Positions 11,142-21,375 of a stretch of DNA of 64,000 nucleotides are shown in pieces (position 1 is the first letter of the stretch; each line of letters begins with the position of its first letter). A model generated the notes under the pieces. It was not told where the DNA came from and did not search any database. It saw only the letters and a list, made by a program, of their open reading frames with translations. The DNA comes from Panaeolus papilionaceus (taxonomy: Eukaryota; Basidiomycota; Agaricomycetes; Agaricales), in NCBI GenBank assembly GCA_015501605.1, contig JADNRZ010000021.1, positions 62,001-126,000 on the forward strand, written 5' to 3'. Made by a program: the position numbers and the translations under genes.

Positions 11142-13948
11142 ATGGATCTCTCGGATAACGAATTCAATCGCAACCGATCAGAGGCCCAGAAGAGGATTCG
11201 TCGTAGAAACGAGATACGTGCTGCGCAAGAGGAGATGGATCAGCAGACCATCGCTGCTGGATGAGGTGAATTAATTCATATACGCTGCATTACATATTCT
11301 TAGATATTATCTCTCAGGTGAACGGCAAGCTAAAAAGAATGCTAATGAAAAGGCCAGTAAGTTAATATTCTGTTAGATGGCCTGATAAAATTTTCAGTCC
11401 ATGTCAGTTTGGCGATCAGACAGGCCGTCGCGACGAAGACAAACACCTAGTCGCTCACCGTCACCAGCTCCCAAAAAAAAAAGAAAAGGTATGCCTTTCA
11501 ATTCAAAAATGGCACAACGCGACTGAACTTATTATCCGGATAGACGCTGCTAGCCAGAAAAAAAACTATAGCAGTGCTTCCCAAAAAGGTTCGTCTTTCT
11601 ATCAATGCCTTTTTTTTTTTTTTGCAAGCGATAAACCTTTACAGGTTCCTCACAACGTGTAGGCTCGTCGCATAAGAGTTTTCAAGCCACTCGCCGAAAA
11701 AAAGCAACATTCCCTGATGGTTCTGATGCCGATGTGATGGATGAAGATGCATTAGGAGAAAGTTCTGAAGAGGAAGTGTCAGATGAAGATTACCATCAAG
11801 GCGAGGCAGAACCTAGCGATGAAGCTGATGAAGATGAGGATTTTACAGATGGCGAGCTCCAACGCCAACGAGATGAAGAAGTAATTTTTTTTACCCATTT
11901 TAAATGTTACTGCTGATGGATGTCGGTCATCTAGATGCCCGCCTTCGGGAGTGGAGATGTTGAGGATATTTTCAACGACGATGAAAATGTTGAATTCGTC
12001 AAACGGCCACAACATCGACCTTCCTCCCCAATGGAGTACCCTTCTTCTGCATCTGAACGAGAATCACGCGAACCTAAAAGGCCCAACCCGCCCGCAAAGT
12101 CTTCCAGGAAGGAAAAGGGGAGATCTTCCAAAGTAAGTGATCTAACAATGAGATCAAAACATCATTGAAAATAATCTAATGATAATTATTACCGCAGAAG
12201 GCAATTACTAAGTCATACATCGTGCGTTTGATTCAAACCTGACAACCTGAGCTGAGATGTATCATACAGGACACGAGCGGCGTAAGTGGCGACTCGGATT
12301 CTTCGTTGCCACTCAGGATCCTTCCAGACCGACTCATGAAACCTAAGAAAACCAAGAACAGGAAGGTATGAGAGAAGCCATTGATTGCTCGTCTATCTAT
12401 TACTTACTAACAATAATTCATGATCTAGCGGTCCGATGTTCTTATAAAAAAGGTATTTGGGTCTCTCGTTGTTGAGTAATACCCTAACTGATAATAGTAA
12501 TATCTGCAGCGCGATGCGGCTTTGATATCAGAGGTACGTGCTATTTTTTGTATATCTAAACATTAATTACTTAGAAAGCATCCAAGCGCACGTCCTCTGT
12601 CACCTCCACGACTAGTCAGACATCCAAAGTGTCCAAGAAACAGAGGCGACACGAGGCCTTGAGCAAAACCATAACTATTTCCGACGACGACGATGACGAT
12701 GGCGACCACAATCTCTCTGATGCGAGCATATCAGAACTACCTGTAGATGAAGAATCCGAATGGCCACGTGTTGCAAGACTCCGCCTAGGGAAAGGAATGG
12801 GTATGCTCAAGCAAAACCGGCACATCCTCGCACTCGTGCACCTCGCGATTGATATCGTGACAAAAAGGATTCACCTGGAACACCCATGGCCTGAACACAA
12901 ACAGTATGCCGCATATCGACTGGAGGTGTTGTTGAAAGCCACCAAAAAACTCGCCAAGAAAGACGACTCATACACCACCATCCTTACACGGGCCAAGCTC
13001 GACGCGAAGTTTACTCACAGAGTTGGGAAATGGGTACGTCGATATTAACCATTGCGAACAGTCTCTAAAAATTACCTTTAGTTCACAGATCGCATATCCA
13101 ACATGCGCAATCATGTTATGGCATGCGCGCGACGTGAAATTTGCGCCTACCGTTTGGGGAAGGGTGAGGATTGCATCAAACGTGTTAGACTACTGATGCA
13201 GGATGACGCGTACTGCCACCCTGGAGGATTTGTTACGATGGGACCCGAAAAAAGGGTGCGTAGTGGTTCAATCTTCAACAACGAGTTGGTATTCCTTTTC
13301 GCGGCTTACCAAATGTTGATTTAGCTTGAGTATATATCCGAAAGCACCCCTGCGAAGAACATGAAGTTCCTCAATCCAGCTATAGTCGACACGCTCATTG
13401 AAGCTTTTTTTCTCAATTCCACTTCCTCGGGATGGAAGTACCATGACACGTACGTCATGTCCCTTCCAGATAGGCCGGAGTATCCAGAACCGGAGATTCC
13501 GATGTGTATGCTTGCATTGGCTGCAACTGCTGTGAGTCTTCTGTGTTACGTGTCCCCGTTTTTATTATTCTGATTGTAATGTTAAAGGTGCGAGCTGCAA
13601 TATGGGAGATGCGCGAGGGCAAGGTTCCAATTCCCCAAAAGCAAGCGAAAAAGACAGCATCGGAGGATGAGGTCGTTCAAGACCAGTTCACCGCAGAATC
13701 AGCTGTAGGAGTGTACCAAGGGCACATCGATCATCTCGAGGAGCTGAAGAAAAAGGGGAAAGTCACTTACCACAAGTTGATGGCTGGGATCTTCAAGCAA
13801 GCAAAGTAAGCAGAACCTTTTTCCTATCACAACATTACTAATTCCTTTTTTCTTCAGGGCTCGCGTCAAGGGTGGATCTTCGGTACCAGAAGGAAAGTAT
13901 ACTAGTGCTCCTCTCGCCGGAGTGGATACTAGTTTTTTGGAGAATTAA
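11142..13948 (+). CDS. DUF6532-type protein carried by the transposon
   Basis: A many-exon gene. The N-terminal exons encode basic and then acidic low-complexity sequence (RKRIRRRNEIRAAQEE-like start; SRSPSPAPKKKRK, a probable nuclear signal; an Asp/Glu-rich stretch near 11740-11880). The C-terminal 250 residues match DUF6532: RHILALVHLAIDIVTKRI, RISNMRNHVMACARREI, IVDTLIEAFFLNSTSSGW, EIPMCMLALAATA followed by AIWEMREGKVP, then VYQGHIDHLEELKKKGKVTY. The stop is at 13948. DUF6532 proteins are common in Agaricomycetes and have no known biochemical role. One problem: the first exon (ATG 11142) runs into TGA at 11262-11264 just before a GTGAAT donor, so it may carry a small mutation or the true first exon differs. 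The link to the transposase is by position only. Confidence 0.7.
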
Positions 13949-14220
13949 ATAGTTGAATGTTCGGCCGTTTCTAGTCAATGAATTAAACCCCCCCCCTCTC
14001 TCGCTACTTGTTTGATATTATAAGAGCTTAAGGATGATTTCTTGCACATTATATGGTTCTTTTCTATAGTTTTGACCCGCTTACATTCAGCTTAACCTGA
14101 CTTTTTGATCTTGAATAAGGTGCATCCATTCCAGGACCTACATTATCCTAGCTTATTCATCTTATTTGACTTGTCACAACTTAAATCAACTTAAGATAAC
14201 TTGTATCTACTTATGTACCT
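13949..14220. other. Subterminal region of the transposon, no gene
   Basis: A short run of C, then AT-rich sequence with repeated ACTTAA/CTTATT words approaching the right terminal repeat. No open frame of interest. Confidence 0.6.
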
Positions 14221-14248
14221 GTATAAGAAAAACCGGTTTTGCCTGATG
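14221..14248 (-). repeat. Right terminal inverted repeat of the Plavaka-type element
   Basis: Read on the minus strand it starts CATCAGGCAAAACCGG, matching the left end. The adjoining 14095-14220 is dense in ACTTAA, CTTAT and AAGTTG words, the probable subterminal repeats. Confidence 0.85.
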
Positions 14249-17200
14249 CGAGCTGTCTCCCATGACTCGCCGAAACTGAGAACTGCACCTGTTCGCCTGT
14301 TACTGGCATCTGTGGTGACGAATATCTTCTTTGTTGGATCATTGTAGTCAATAACTGTCAGACATTCAGTGCTTGTAGCCAGGCGCTTGATCTTGTCGAA
14401 CGCCTGCTGGTGTTCTGGTGTCCATTTTGGGAATTCCTTGTCAGCTTCCACTGTGGTGAGAGGAGTGAGAACACTAGTGTGTTCAGCCAACGATGGCATG
14501 AAGGCTGAGAGATATCGAGATAACCCTAGAAATCCTCGTACATTGGTTGATGTTGTTGGTACTGGCCACTTCAGAATTCGATCAGCCTTCTGTGGATCAG
14601 CGGAGATCCCTTTGCTTGAGACAATGTGGCCCAGAAAGTTGATTTCGGTGGAGAATAGCAGTGTCTTCTTCAGGTTACAGTAGAGTTTAGCCTTTCGCAA
14701 GGCTTCAAGAACAGTACGAACATTGCGCTCGTGCTCTTCAATGGAGTTGGACCAGATGATGATGTCGTCCAGGTAAACATGACAAATGACCCCAAGAAGA
14801 GGTCGCAGGGCATCTGTCATCCTCCGCTGATGTGTAGAAGGAGCGTTGCATCCTCCCATGGGCATCACAGTCCACTCGTAAAGGCCCCAAGGAGTTCGAA
14901 TTGCTGTAAGGTGGATGTCGTCAGGGTGTACCCGAGTTTGGAAGAACGAGTTTGTCATGTCCAGCTTCCCGAAGATCCTGCCTTTACCGCAGTCAGCTAG
15001 AATTTCATCAACACGGGGGAGTGGGAAGTTGTCGCGGATAGTGTTGTCGTTGAGCTCTCGGTAGTCAATGACCATTCGACAGGGAACTGAGTCATCAGTC
15101 ATCCCATCTTTACGCTTTGGAATGAGAAAGCAAGGGGAGGCGTGTTCTGAGGATGAGGGTCGGAGCCGTCCAGCTGAAATGTGTTCCTCTAGCAGTAACT
15201 TCCACTGATCATGGTATTTCTTGGGTGCACTGTATCCTCGACCACGAACAATCTTGTCCTTGTCACGAAGGCGAATTCGGTGGTAGATGTGATCAGGCAT
15301 ACTACTGACATCCGGTAATCGTGTTGGGAATAGGTCAGTATATTCGTCTTTTAATTTCTGGTCTTGTTTCCTAAGTTCTTCCTGAAAGACCAGGGTTTCA
15401 ATCCGAGCTTGCACAGCTGCCACAATCGCTCGAGCCTCGTGACTGCTGGTAGTGCGTTTTTGCGGTTCAGGTGGTGGAACAGGGCGAGGTTTGGGAGGAG
15501 TGAGAGGAGGGATAGTGCGTGGAGGTGCCCAAATACGTTTGGGGACAGTGGTGTTTGCAAGGTTGTATCCAGTGTCACGAACAATAGCAGTGCGTTTCTC
15601 AACATCAAGAACAATATGTTCAGCATGAAGAAATGGTATTCCTAGTAGTAATGGTACAGGGAGTCCAACATTGACCTTGGCTCTATGTACCTGAGACACC
15701 CATGAACCTTTGCCTGATGTGACCTGCAACTTCACGTATTCAACACTCTCCAATGGCGTTCCAGACAATGACGACAGATTATCCTCCTCTTTGGGAAGAG
15801 GGAATCGTCGCAGGCCAAGCTTCGTTACAAGCTCGTCGCTAATCACTGTAGAGGGACAACCAATGTCAGGCAAAGCCTTAACTGAGAGTGGAAATGTGGA
15901 AATGGAGGGACCCGAAATTTCGAGTTTAAGGTAAAGGTGGGGCATGGTGAAAGGAGGGGTGTCAACGGAAGGAGAGGCGTACGTGTCATCGTCATAGTAT
16001 CCATCATCGTCAGAGTCCCATCCAGCATGTTGGGTCTTGTCAGACACAAAGGCGACAGAAAGGCGATTTATGAGGGAAGGTTTCGATGCTGGGTCACCTG
16101 GTTTACGCTGCGTAACAGGGATATATGTAGCAGGATCTGGCCAGGTGTTGGTGAGAGCCATTGGACAGGTGTTTGAGCGATGACCAGCCTTCAACACACG
16201 ACAGCGAGTGCATCTGTCGTGAGCATCAAGCAAGGCACGCTCCTCAGCAGTGAGGGCAGGCAGACGAGTGCGCCGTTGATTACGGTTTGCAGAAACAGGA
16301 TTGGATGGAGCAGCAGTATGAGATGGGGAGGGAGCGTTGGAAATGCGTTGAGCGAGGGTCTTGTGTTCACGATATGCCTTGCGGTCCAGTGTCAACCTTT
16401 CATCCATCCTTTCTTCATCATCCCTCAGCCTCTGGTCACGCTCTTGGACCTTGGCAGTCCAATCCTCATACGAGACACTGGCAGGGATAGGATCGGTGGT
16501 CAGCGAGCGGCGTAGCGATTCCCGGGTGCAGGACTCCATCTGATCACGGAGGGACTGTTCAGAGAAGTGCTGGTTCCGACTGGAGAGCTCTAGAATAGCG
16601 TTGAGCGTCTCTATCTTGATTCTCCAGTCGTGAAAACGCTGGTGAGGGCCTTGGCTGGACGTTTGTATTTGAGTCCTGATTGGGAACTCCCAGTTTGGGC
16701 TGAGTGCGAGGGTGGCAAATTCGGAGATGTACGCTTTGAGGGTGAGTTTGTCGATCTGTTTGTGATCGGTCATGTACCACCTCACAAAACGAGGCTCCAG
16801 AGTCGCATCAGCGACTAAACACACCACATCCTTGTCTGGATCTTTGCCTGATTGCTTAGCGAAGCGGCGACAGGCATGGTACCAGTCGAGGATGTCCTCG
16901 GGCTCCAGTTCACCTGCTGCCAACGTAGGGCAGTCCTTGAGCTTTGAGCCTGGGATCACCTTCCCCTGTTTCTCGGTTGGCATGTGGCGACGTTTTTGTG
17001 ACGAGAGTGGATGTGTGGGAGCGTGATCGGAATCGCTAGAGCTGTCAGACTGAGATTGAGCACTTCCGGCTGGTTGGACAGGTGTGGCCGGGGGTGGAGT
17101 TCTCGGCGATGGAGGAAGGGGTACCATTAATGCTGTTGGTGATGGAGGAAGCAGAATGGATAGTCCCGGGATGACAGGTGTCTGGGATAGGGCAGTGTGC

Positions 17201-17420
17201 ACGGTGGAGGTGGAACCAGATGACGAGGTCCTTGTAATAGAGTCTAAGGAACGGGAGCGGCCGTGAAGAGATAACGGATCAAGGTTACTCTGGGGTGGTG
17301 TGAGAAGGGAGGAAGTGGTGGCCTCTTCGCTCGTCGTGCGGGTTCTACCTCGTGTGGTGAGTGGTGTGGGAGTGGACGGTGTTCTGCGTGAGTAACTCAG
17401 TGTGACAGTGGGCGTGATTG
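14249..17420 (-). pseudogene. Gypsy gag-protease-reverse transcriptase 5' half
   Basis: A single long reverse frame of about 1,000 residues. A proline/serine-rich N-terminus is followed by a retrotransposon gag domain (around WYHACRRFAKQSGK), then a zinc-knuckle-like C-X2-C-X6-H-X5-C segment. The aspartic protease shows DIG, a variant of the usual D-T/S-G triad. The reverse transcriptase has MVIDYRELND and the active-site YLDD (YLDDIIIWS), followed by the start of RNase H with TTDAS. The last gypsy codons are at 14249; beyond that the frame reads about 19 residues into the DNA transposon before a stop, so the listed C-terminus is chimeric. The true start is unclear: the frame stays open to about 17415 without an ATG near its 5' limit, so an upstream spliced start or a lost ATG is possible. 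Confidence 0.88.
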
Positions 17421-17628
17421 ATCAGAACAGATCAATCGCTGTTGACAGTATGGGTGGTTGACAGTAACGGTGGGGCAGTGGGACATTGGGCGTTGGACAG
17501 TGCAGATCGATGAGATCCGATAAGAAAAAAACGGTGGCAGCGGATTTGAACGACGTCAAAAAAAAAGTGAAAGGGTGTCAGTTTCGGCACCCTCACTCAG
17601 TACGGTCTAAGACGGGATCAAAATGTAG

Positions 17629-17715
17629 CTTCGTTGCTCGTAAGTAAGAGAGCGTACAGTGAGTGTAATCTAGTGCACCTTCGTTGCTCGTAAGTAAGAG
17701 AGAGAGCAACGAAGG
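17629..17715 (+). repeat. 24-bp direct repeat with 50-bp period plus inverted partial copy
   Basis: CTTCGTTGCTCGTAAGTAAG followed by AGAG occurs at 17629-17652 and again at 17679-17702. The second copy is followed at 17705-17715 by GAGCAACGAAG, its inverted partial copy, forming a short hairpin. This is just upstream of the gypsy gag and may belong to its LTR or leader. Confidence 0.75.
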
Positions 17716-17821
17716 CGCGGAATTCCAAATGTATCTACAAGTTGTAATGCTACCGAAGTGATAAGCGGAAATGGTGGTTGATGGTGGTAAGTGCGCGTTG
17801 GCGTGCTTACACAAACCCTGT

Positions 17822-17859
17822 CAGGGCTACGGAGCACTACGTAGTGCTCCGTAGCCCTG
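17822..17859. repeat. 38-bp perfect palindrome
   Basis: CAGGGCTACGGAGCACTAC followed directly by its exact complement, centred between 17840 and 17841, with no loop. Nearby sequence (17860-17980) repeats the GTAGTGC and GCTAC words. Confidence 0.9.
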
Positions 17860-18273
17860 TAGTGCTGTAGCATGGGTACCCCTTTACGTAGCACTCTCCC
17901 ACATATGCATAGTGCTATGTAGTGCCCCCTTCTCGCTACAGATTGCTACAGAGTAGTGTAAGGCTGCTCCAGACTGCTACACAAGCAGGTCTGGATTGAT
18001 TAAAATAGCACATAAATTTCAAAATACGACTCAACCAATGAAAATTAGATAGAGAAAATATATATATTCGCAAACTATCTAATACATCAACAATACAAAT
18101 ATTAAATAAGTAATCAGAGTATCCACAAAAAAAACTTCGCAAATCAAGACTCCGAGAGAAAGTCGAGGGTACACCTAGAGGGGTTGCAAGTCAGGTTGAT
18201 GTGGATACAGATCCAGGTCGGTGTACCAGTGAGCTTCAAAACAAGCTTAAGAGCGCCCGAAATGGCTGAGAAT

Positions 18274-18329
18274 TGAGCAAGATATGCTTGAAATACGAAA
18301 GGCTTCATATTTCAAGCATATCTTGCTCA
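18274..18329. repeat. 22-bp perfect inverted repeat with 12-nt loop
   Basis: TGAGCAAGATATGCTTGAAA plus TA at 18274-18295 is matched exactly in reverse complement at 18308-18329. The pairing extends imperfectly outward (ATGGCTGA against TCATCCAT). It would fold as a strong stem-loop on either strand. Confidence 0.9.
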
Positions 18330-19966
18330 TAAGTCATCCATTTTGGATGTTCTTGGGCTCGGTTGGTGCGGAAAACCCCTGGTGCAAGGATAGGGTATGC
18401 CACAGGTCGAGGTCCAGGTCAGCGATTTCATTCCAGAGGGTCACCCATGATGTTCCCACTCAGAAGGAGAAGGCAGAGGAAGAAAGGAAGTATGGAGAGG
18501 GGAGAGGATAGAGGATGAGGACAAGAAATGAAGAGATTCGGAATTACTGTCCAACTGGAATAAATAAGGAGAATGAAAAAAACGAGCACAAGGGAACATA
18601 CCAGACTGCTGAAATGCTGCCAGCTCATCACCCACATGCTATGACAAGTCAATAAGATGCTCTAATATTCTAGTAAACCATGTGCATTTGTGGAACTAAA
18701 AGAACATAACACTGACCGAATTTTTAGTAGTGAGCAATAGCCTGATGTGTGGTTGAAAGTGTTGAGGAGATGATGGTTGAGAAAGAACTTAGAGTTTTCG
18801 AAAACGAACAGATTATGTTTCCAACTTGATTTGTCATTGTTTTCCACAACCCTAGTGCGGGAATAAAAAATCGAACAGTTCAGTTTTGTGCGTGACTTAT
18901 TTTGTGACCACATCAACCACATCACAATTCAATATCATTATGGTGCCCCCACACATTCATTGCATTTTGTGTTCAGCATTTATTTGAAAGAAAGCTGCAT
19001 ACAGAGACATGGTTATTGAATTTCAAGCTTTGAAAAATATATTACTACCCAAATTTCATAAATGCAAGAGGGCTAATAAATGATTGAGTAGCACATACAA
19101 CATATGTCAGGTTCATAGTGAGGGTGTTAGCTACCAATGTCTTCAGAACTAGTGTAAGGGAAGTTAGTATTGTTTCTGATGAGTGACATTACACTCCAGA
19201 GTGCTACATTGCTACAGCACGCTACAGTGCCAAGTGGGGCACTACAGCTGATGGCTCACATGCTATACGGAGCTATGGGAAAAAATCAGAAATTGCTGAT
19301 GAAAGATACTGTGTGTTTAACCCCATCGTATTTTTCTCTCTCCAAGATTGTGACAGCTGTCCCCAGTGACCCAAAGACAGTGAATCTACATAGATATGCA
19401 AACAAAGGGTAACAGGAATGAAAGAGCTGAGTTGTTTCTGGGTGCTGAGATGACTCAGATACAAGAGGGCAGCAACATAGAAAGCAAAAAAGAAGTGTTG
19501 AGTGTTCAATAAATGGGTGCAGCCTGAAATTCACAAACAAGGGTGCAAACAGGCATTGGGCCCCTGATGACAAGAAGTACATCTGGATATAAAATACAAT
19601 AACTGATAACTGGGGCAGAAAACTAGGTTGTGTTGCATGTAACTATGTACATGTTGTGTCCAAAGCTACATAAATGAGAGAAATGGGAGGAAGATAACAA
19701 GATGGGAGGAAGATAACAAGAATGACAAACAAGTAATAAACTATATGAAAGGCATGAAAGGGGCATACAGAATGGTTGCAATGCAAGGCAATGCAAGGGA
19801 AGAGGGAGATATAAAGTCCAAACACAAACTGAGGCTGATACAAATATGGACATTAAGGGCACAACAATGCATGAACACTCAATGGCACACAAACCAAATG
19901 GCAAACAGAGAAAGAGAAAAAAGAAAAAAGAATCAAGGTAGAAAAATTGAAAAATAGCCCATGTAT
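18330..19966. other. Gene-free repeat-bearing spacer
   Basis: No open frame with recognisable content. It holds the GCTAC-rich segment at 19190-19255 and a perfect 19-bp tandem duplication at 19683-19720. Purine-rich sequence (19880-19950) precedes the 3' end of the G-domain gene. Confidence 0.6.
19683..19720 (+). repeat. 19-bp unit repeated twice in tandem
   Basis: ATGGGAGGAAGATAACAAG is present at 19683-19701 and 19702-19720 without mismatch. Confidence 0.9.
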
Positions 19967-21375
19967 CTACTTCCAGGTCCGGTTGAATCTCTTTTGGAAG
20001 CTAGCAACAATTGGTGCAAAAAATGTTGCAACAGGGGAGGGTGTTTGATGTTGGGTGGTGGGTGCAGTGGGCACAGGCAGGCTGTGGAGCCTATGCCAAG
20101 CTAGAGCTACATGAGACACATGTGGTAGCCATGGAGAAAAGCAAGTGCTGGGGTCTTCTTCATAGCAAGCATCTAGCAGGGATTGCAGTGCTGTCATCCC
20201 TGATGGACCAATGTCAACAAGATCATCCAAAAAGGACTGAAGTGACACTAATGCCACTATTTCATCCCTCAGCACAACCTCGAGAAGACAATGATCTTCT
20301 CTTCCAGGACTAGTGGCAGTCTGTTTGTCCTCTGCAATCATTTGGAGTTGCCGCAGGAGATTGGTAATTCGATTGAGCAGGTTGTCACAGAGGAGGGCTT
20401 GATATTGTGGGTCCATGATGGTGTTGGGGTCCTCATTCCGCTGAATCCAGCCATTGTATGCTGAATCTATCAATGACAAGGCAGAACCTTTAGAGGATGT
20501 GTCAAACTTCCTGACATGAATTGTAGTGTCATCAGAACTCTAATAAATTTGAAATGGTAAATAGCCTTGTTGACATGACAAAATACAAGCTACTGACCTT
20601 ATATATCTCATGTTGCAACCTTTCAAACCTGTGGTTGGCATCTTCAAGCTGTCTGGGGGTTGAGAGGTAATTCCACATTGTTGTTATCACACTGAGATAC
20701 TGAGCATTGTATAGTTTTACATATGCTTGAAGCATCTTGAATGAGTGCCGTTTGGAACCACCAATTCGGATATCAGTGATGGGTTGAAAATAGAGAATGG
20801 ACACATTAAGATATTTCACATATAACCTGGCAGGAAATGCCATTCAGTACAGACCCACTGCATCAAATCTGTTGTCAAATGAAATGGCCACACACCTTAA
20901 AGCATCCAAACATTCTGAGATCATTGTCATTATCCGGCCCTCTGACATCCTGGGGTCAAGAAACCCAGGGGTATCCATCAGTACATACATCATGTCATGA
21001 TTGTTGTGGTATGTCAGATTGACAACCTGATAGCAGTTGACTTCCTGTGTGACACTTTCAAGTGAATCCCTGGCTATATTCAGGTGCTGATCTGGTGCCA
21101 GTGACTCAATGAACTGGAAAAAGGACCTCTTCTAAATGTCAAGTAAAACATGACACCCAAAATGGTACTTACAGAGCTTTTCCCTGATCCAGTTGGGCCC
21201 ATTAGACTAGCAAGGAGTGTATAAGCCAAGATATTCAAGGGGCAAGATGAAGTGATGAGTAGACACACATGTAAATGACCACAATTTCAGCTTTCACTTC
21301 CTTTGGAGTTACAGGTGTGATACTTAATGGACCTTTCACTTGGATATACTTGTATTCTTGAGTGGCAGTAGACAT
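19967..21375 (-). CDS. AIG1-like P-loop G-domain protein
   Basis: Five exons join in frame (21375-21269, 21206-21173, 21113-20896, 20826-20598, 20539-19967) to give 386 residues. The start MSTATQEYKYIQVK is followed by the Walker A GPTGSGKS at about residues 39-46, the G3 motif DTPGF in the third exon, and ISDIR/GGSKR-like sequence with TTMWN, a probable G4-region variant, in the fourth. The C-terminal part is helical (ITNLLRQLQMIAED). This is the pattern of the agaricomycete single-domain GTPase family often labelled AIG1-like or G-domain protein, usually expanded in mushrooms and of unknown function. It is expected to bind GTP in the cytosol; no membrane segment or signal peptide is seen. 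A decayed relative lies at 34879-35329. By eye the gene is more AT-rich than its neighbours. Confidence 0.85.

Larger units (their letters stand above)
1558..14248. mobile_element. 12.7-kb Plavaka-type (CMC/CACTA-like) DNA transposon with about five genes
   Basis: The element begins CATCAGGAAAAACCGG at 1558 and ends with the reverse complement of CATCAGGCAAAACCGG at 14248. The ends match over about 28 bp with several mismatches. It is flanked by CG (1556-1557 and 14249-14250), a 2-bp target duplication, and sits inside a gypsy pol frame that is restored when it is removed. Short target duplications are known for CMC/CACTA elements. The interior holds a Plavaka transposase (7595-10930, minus), a DUF6532 gene (11142-13948, plus), an Spt5-like gene (4318-6928, minus), and two unrecognised genes (2907-4003 plus, 1807-2702 minus). 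Most frames are open, so it may be young. Confidence 0.88.
1..17420 (-). mobile_element. Ty3/gypsy LTR retrotransposon, split by a nested DNA transposon
   Basis: Two minus-strand coding blocks are halves of one gag-pol: 14249-17420 carries gag, aspartic protease, reverse transcriptase and the start of RNase H; 1-1557 carries the rest of RNase H, an HHCC zinc-binding motif and the integrase core. Removing 1558-14248 and one CG rejoins them in frame. The 3' end and 3' LTR lie beyond the left edge. A 5' LTR should lie near or above 17.4 kb; I could not fix its ends or a primer-binding site. The right limit given is where the gag frame meets a stop. Confidence 0.9.
17822..19255. mobile_element. 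Candidate non-autonomous element with GCTAC/GTAGC subterminal repeats
   Basis: 17822-17980 and 19190-19255 are both rich in GTAGCACTC, TAGTGCCCC and GCTACA words in opposite orientations: TAGTGCCCCCTT near 17915 against the complement of AAGTGGGGCACTA near 19235, and GTAGCACTCTCC near 17887 against GGAGTG-type words near 19193. The interior has no supported coding sequence. Exact ends and a target duplication were not found, so limits are approximate. Confidence 0.4.

Noticed and set aside
17535..17560. GTTCAAATCCGCTGCCACC read on the minus strand, followed by T-run, resembling a tRNA 3' end or a gypsy primer-binding site.
   Set aside because: As a tRNA no matching 5' acceptor or T-stem partner exists upstream, and as a primer-binding site the orientation is opposite to the minus-strand gypsy element.
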